A stretch of 23,752 bases of DNA from CAZLNO01 sp964561005 (GTDB taxonomy: Bacteria; Pseudomonadota; Alphaproteobacteria; Kiloniellales; Rhodovibrionaceae), in NCBI GenBank assembly GCA_964561005.1, contig CAZLNO010000062.1, positions 1-23,752 of the forward strand. Reading direction: 5' to 3'. Positions 22,753 through 23,752 of the stretch are shown here, piece by piece. The translations under genes and the position numbers were made by a program. The notes under the pieces were generated by a model. The model saw only the letters and a list, made by a program, of their open reading frames with translations, ran no database searches and was not told the origin of the DNA. Position 1 is the stretch's first letter; every line of letters starts with the position of its first letter.

Positions 22753-23752
<1,000 letters not shown>

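Overview
The window looks like a chromosomal segment of a GC-rich alphaproteobacterium. A Rhodospirillales-type lineage is plausible, judging from the initiator tRNA, the strongly GC-biased third codon positions and the ABC-transporter-heavy gene content; this is inference, as no phylogeny was run. Nearly all the coding sequence beyond 3.5 kb lies on the minus strand and encodes solute uptake and small-molecule catabolism.

Layout: (1) 1-55, the 3' part of an initiator tRNA-Met cut by the window edge, followed by a terminator-like hairpin. (2) 320-2217, a divergent LysR regulator / NAD(P)-binding epimerase-like pair around a palindrome. (3) 2479-3285, an unrecognised conserved-looking protein. 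(4) 3424-4380, an IS66 remnant with its right terminus and the catalytic part of TnpC but no N-terminus. (5) 4711-6399, an orphan Tat-exported peptide-type binding protein, then a small ORF. (6) 7007-7384, a patch of decay: a TctA-like relic, a 176-bp MITE-like element with 15-bp inverted ends, and a GTGA-coupled start cut off by that element. (7) 7381-15927, a six-gene operon read right to left: class II aldolase/adducin-like protein, peptide-type binding protein, DppB, DppC, a fused DppD-DppF ATPase, an ArgE/DapE-type M20 deacylase and a HyuC/AtzC-type M20 amidohydrolase. It diverges from an FCD-type GntR regulator (16116-16889), the likely controller. (8) 16906-19065, a small cupin, a DehI-family 2-haloacid dehalogenase homologue and a CPBP membrane protein. 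(9) 19240-19559, a second decay patch: an internally deleted, inverted copy of the MITE-like repeat abutting a frameshifted enolase-superfamily relic, plus a truncated ORF coupled to the next operon. (10) 19556-23752, a UgpCBAE-like transporter operon whose ATPase runs off the right edge.

How the parts may fit: the dpp-type operon would import an N-acylated, N-carbamoylated or peptide-like compound and hydrolyse its amide bonds with two successive M20 enzymes, and the GntR protein would sense the substrate or a product. The orphan Tat binding protein at 4.7-6.4 kb may feed the same permease. The DehI/cupin/CPBP group is a separate functional set. The two inverted repeat copies bracket a block of about 12 kb holding the peptide operon, its regulator and the dehalogenase group, and decayed genes sit at both brackets. 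I see no phage, CRISPR array, toxin-antitoxin or defence system. The most unusual content is the repeat-bracketed cassette with gene relics, the DehI homologue and the aldolase/ABC/double-M20 operon.
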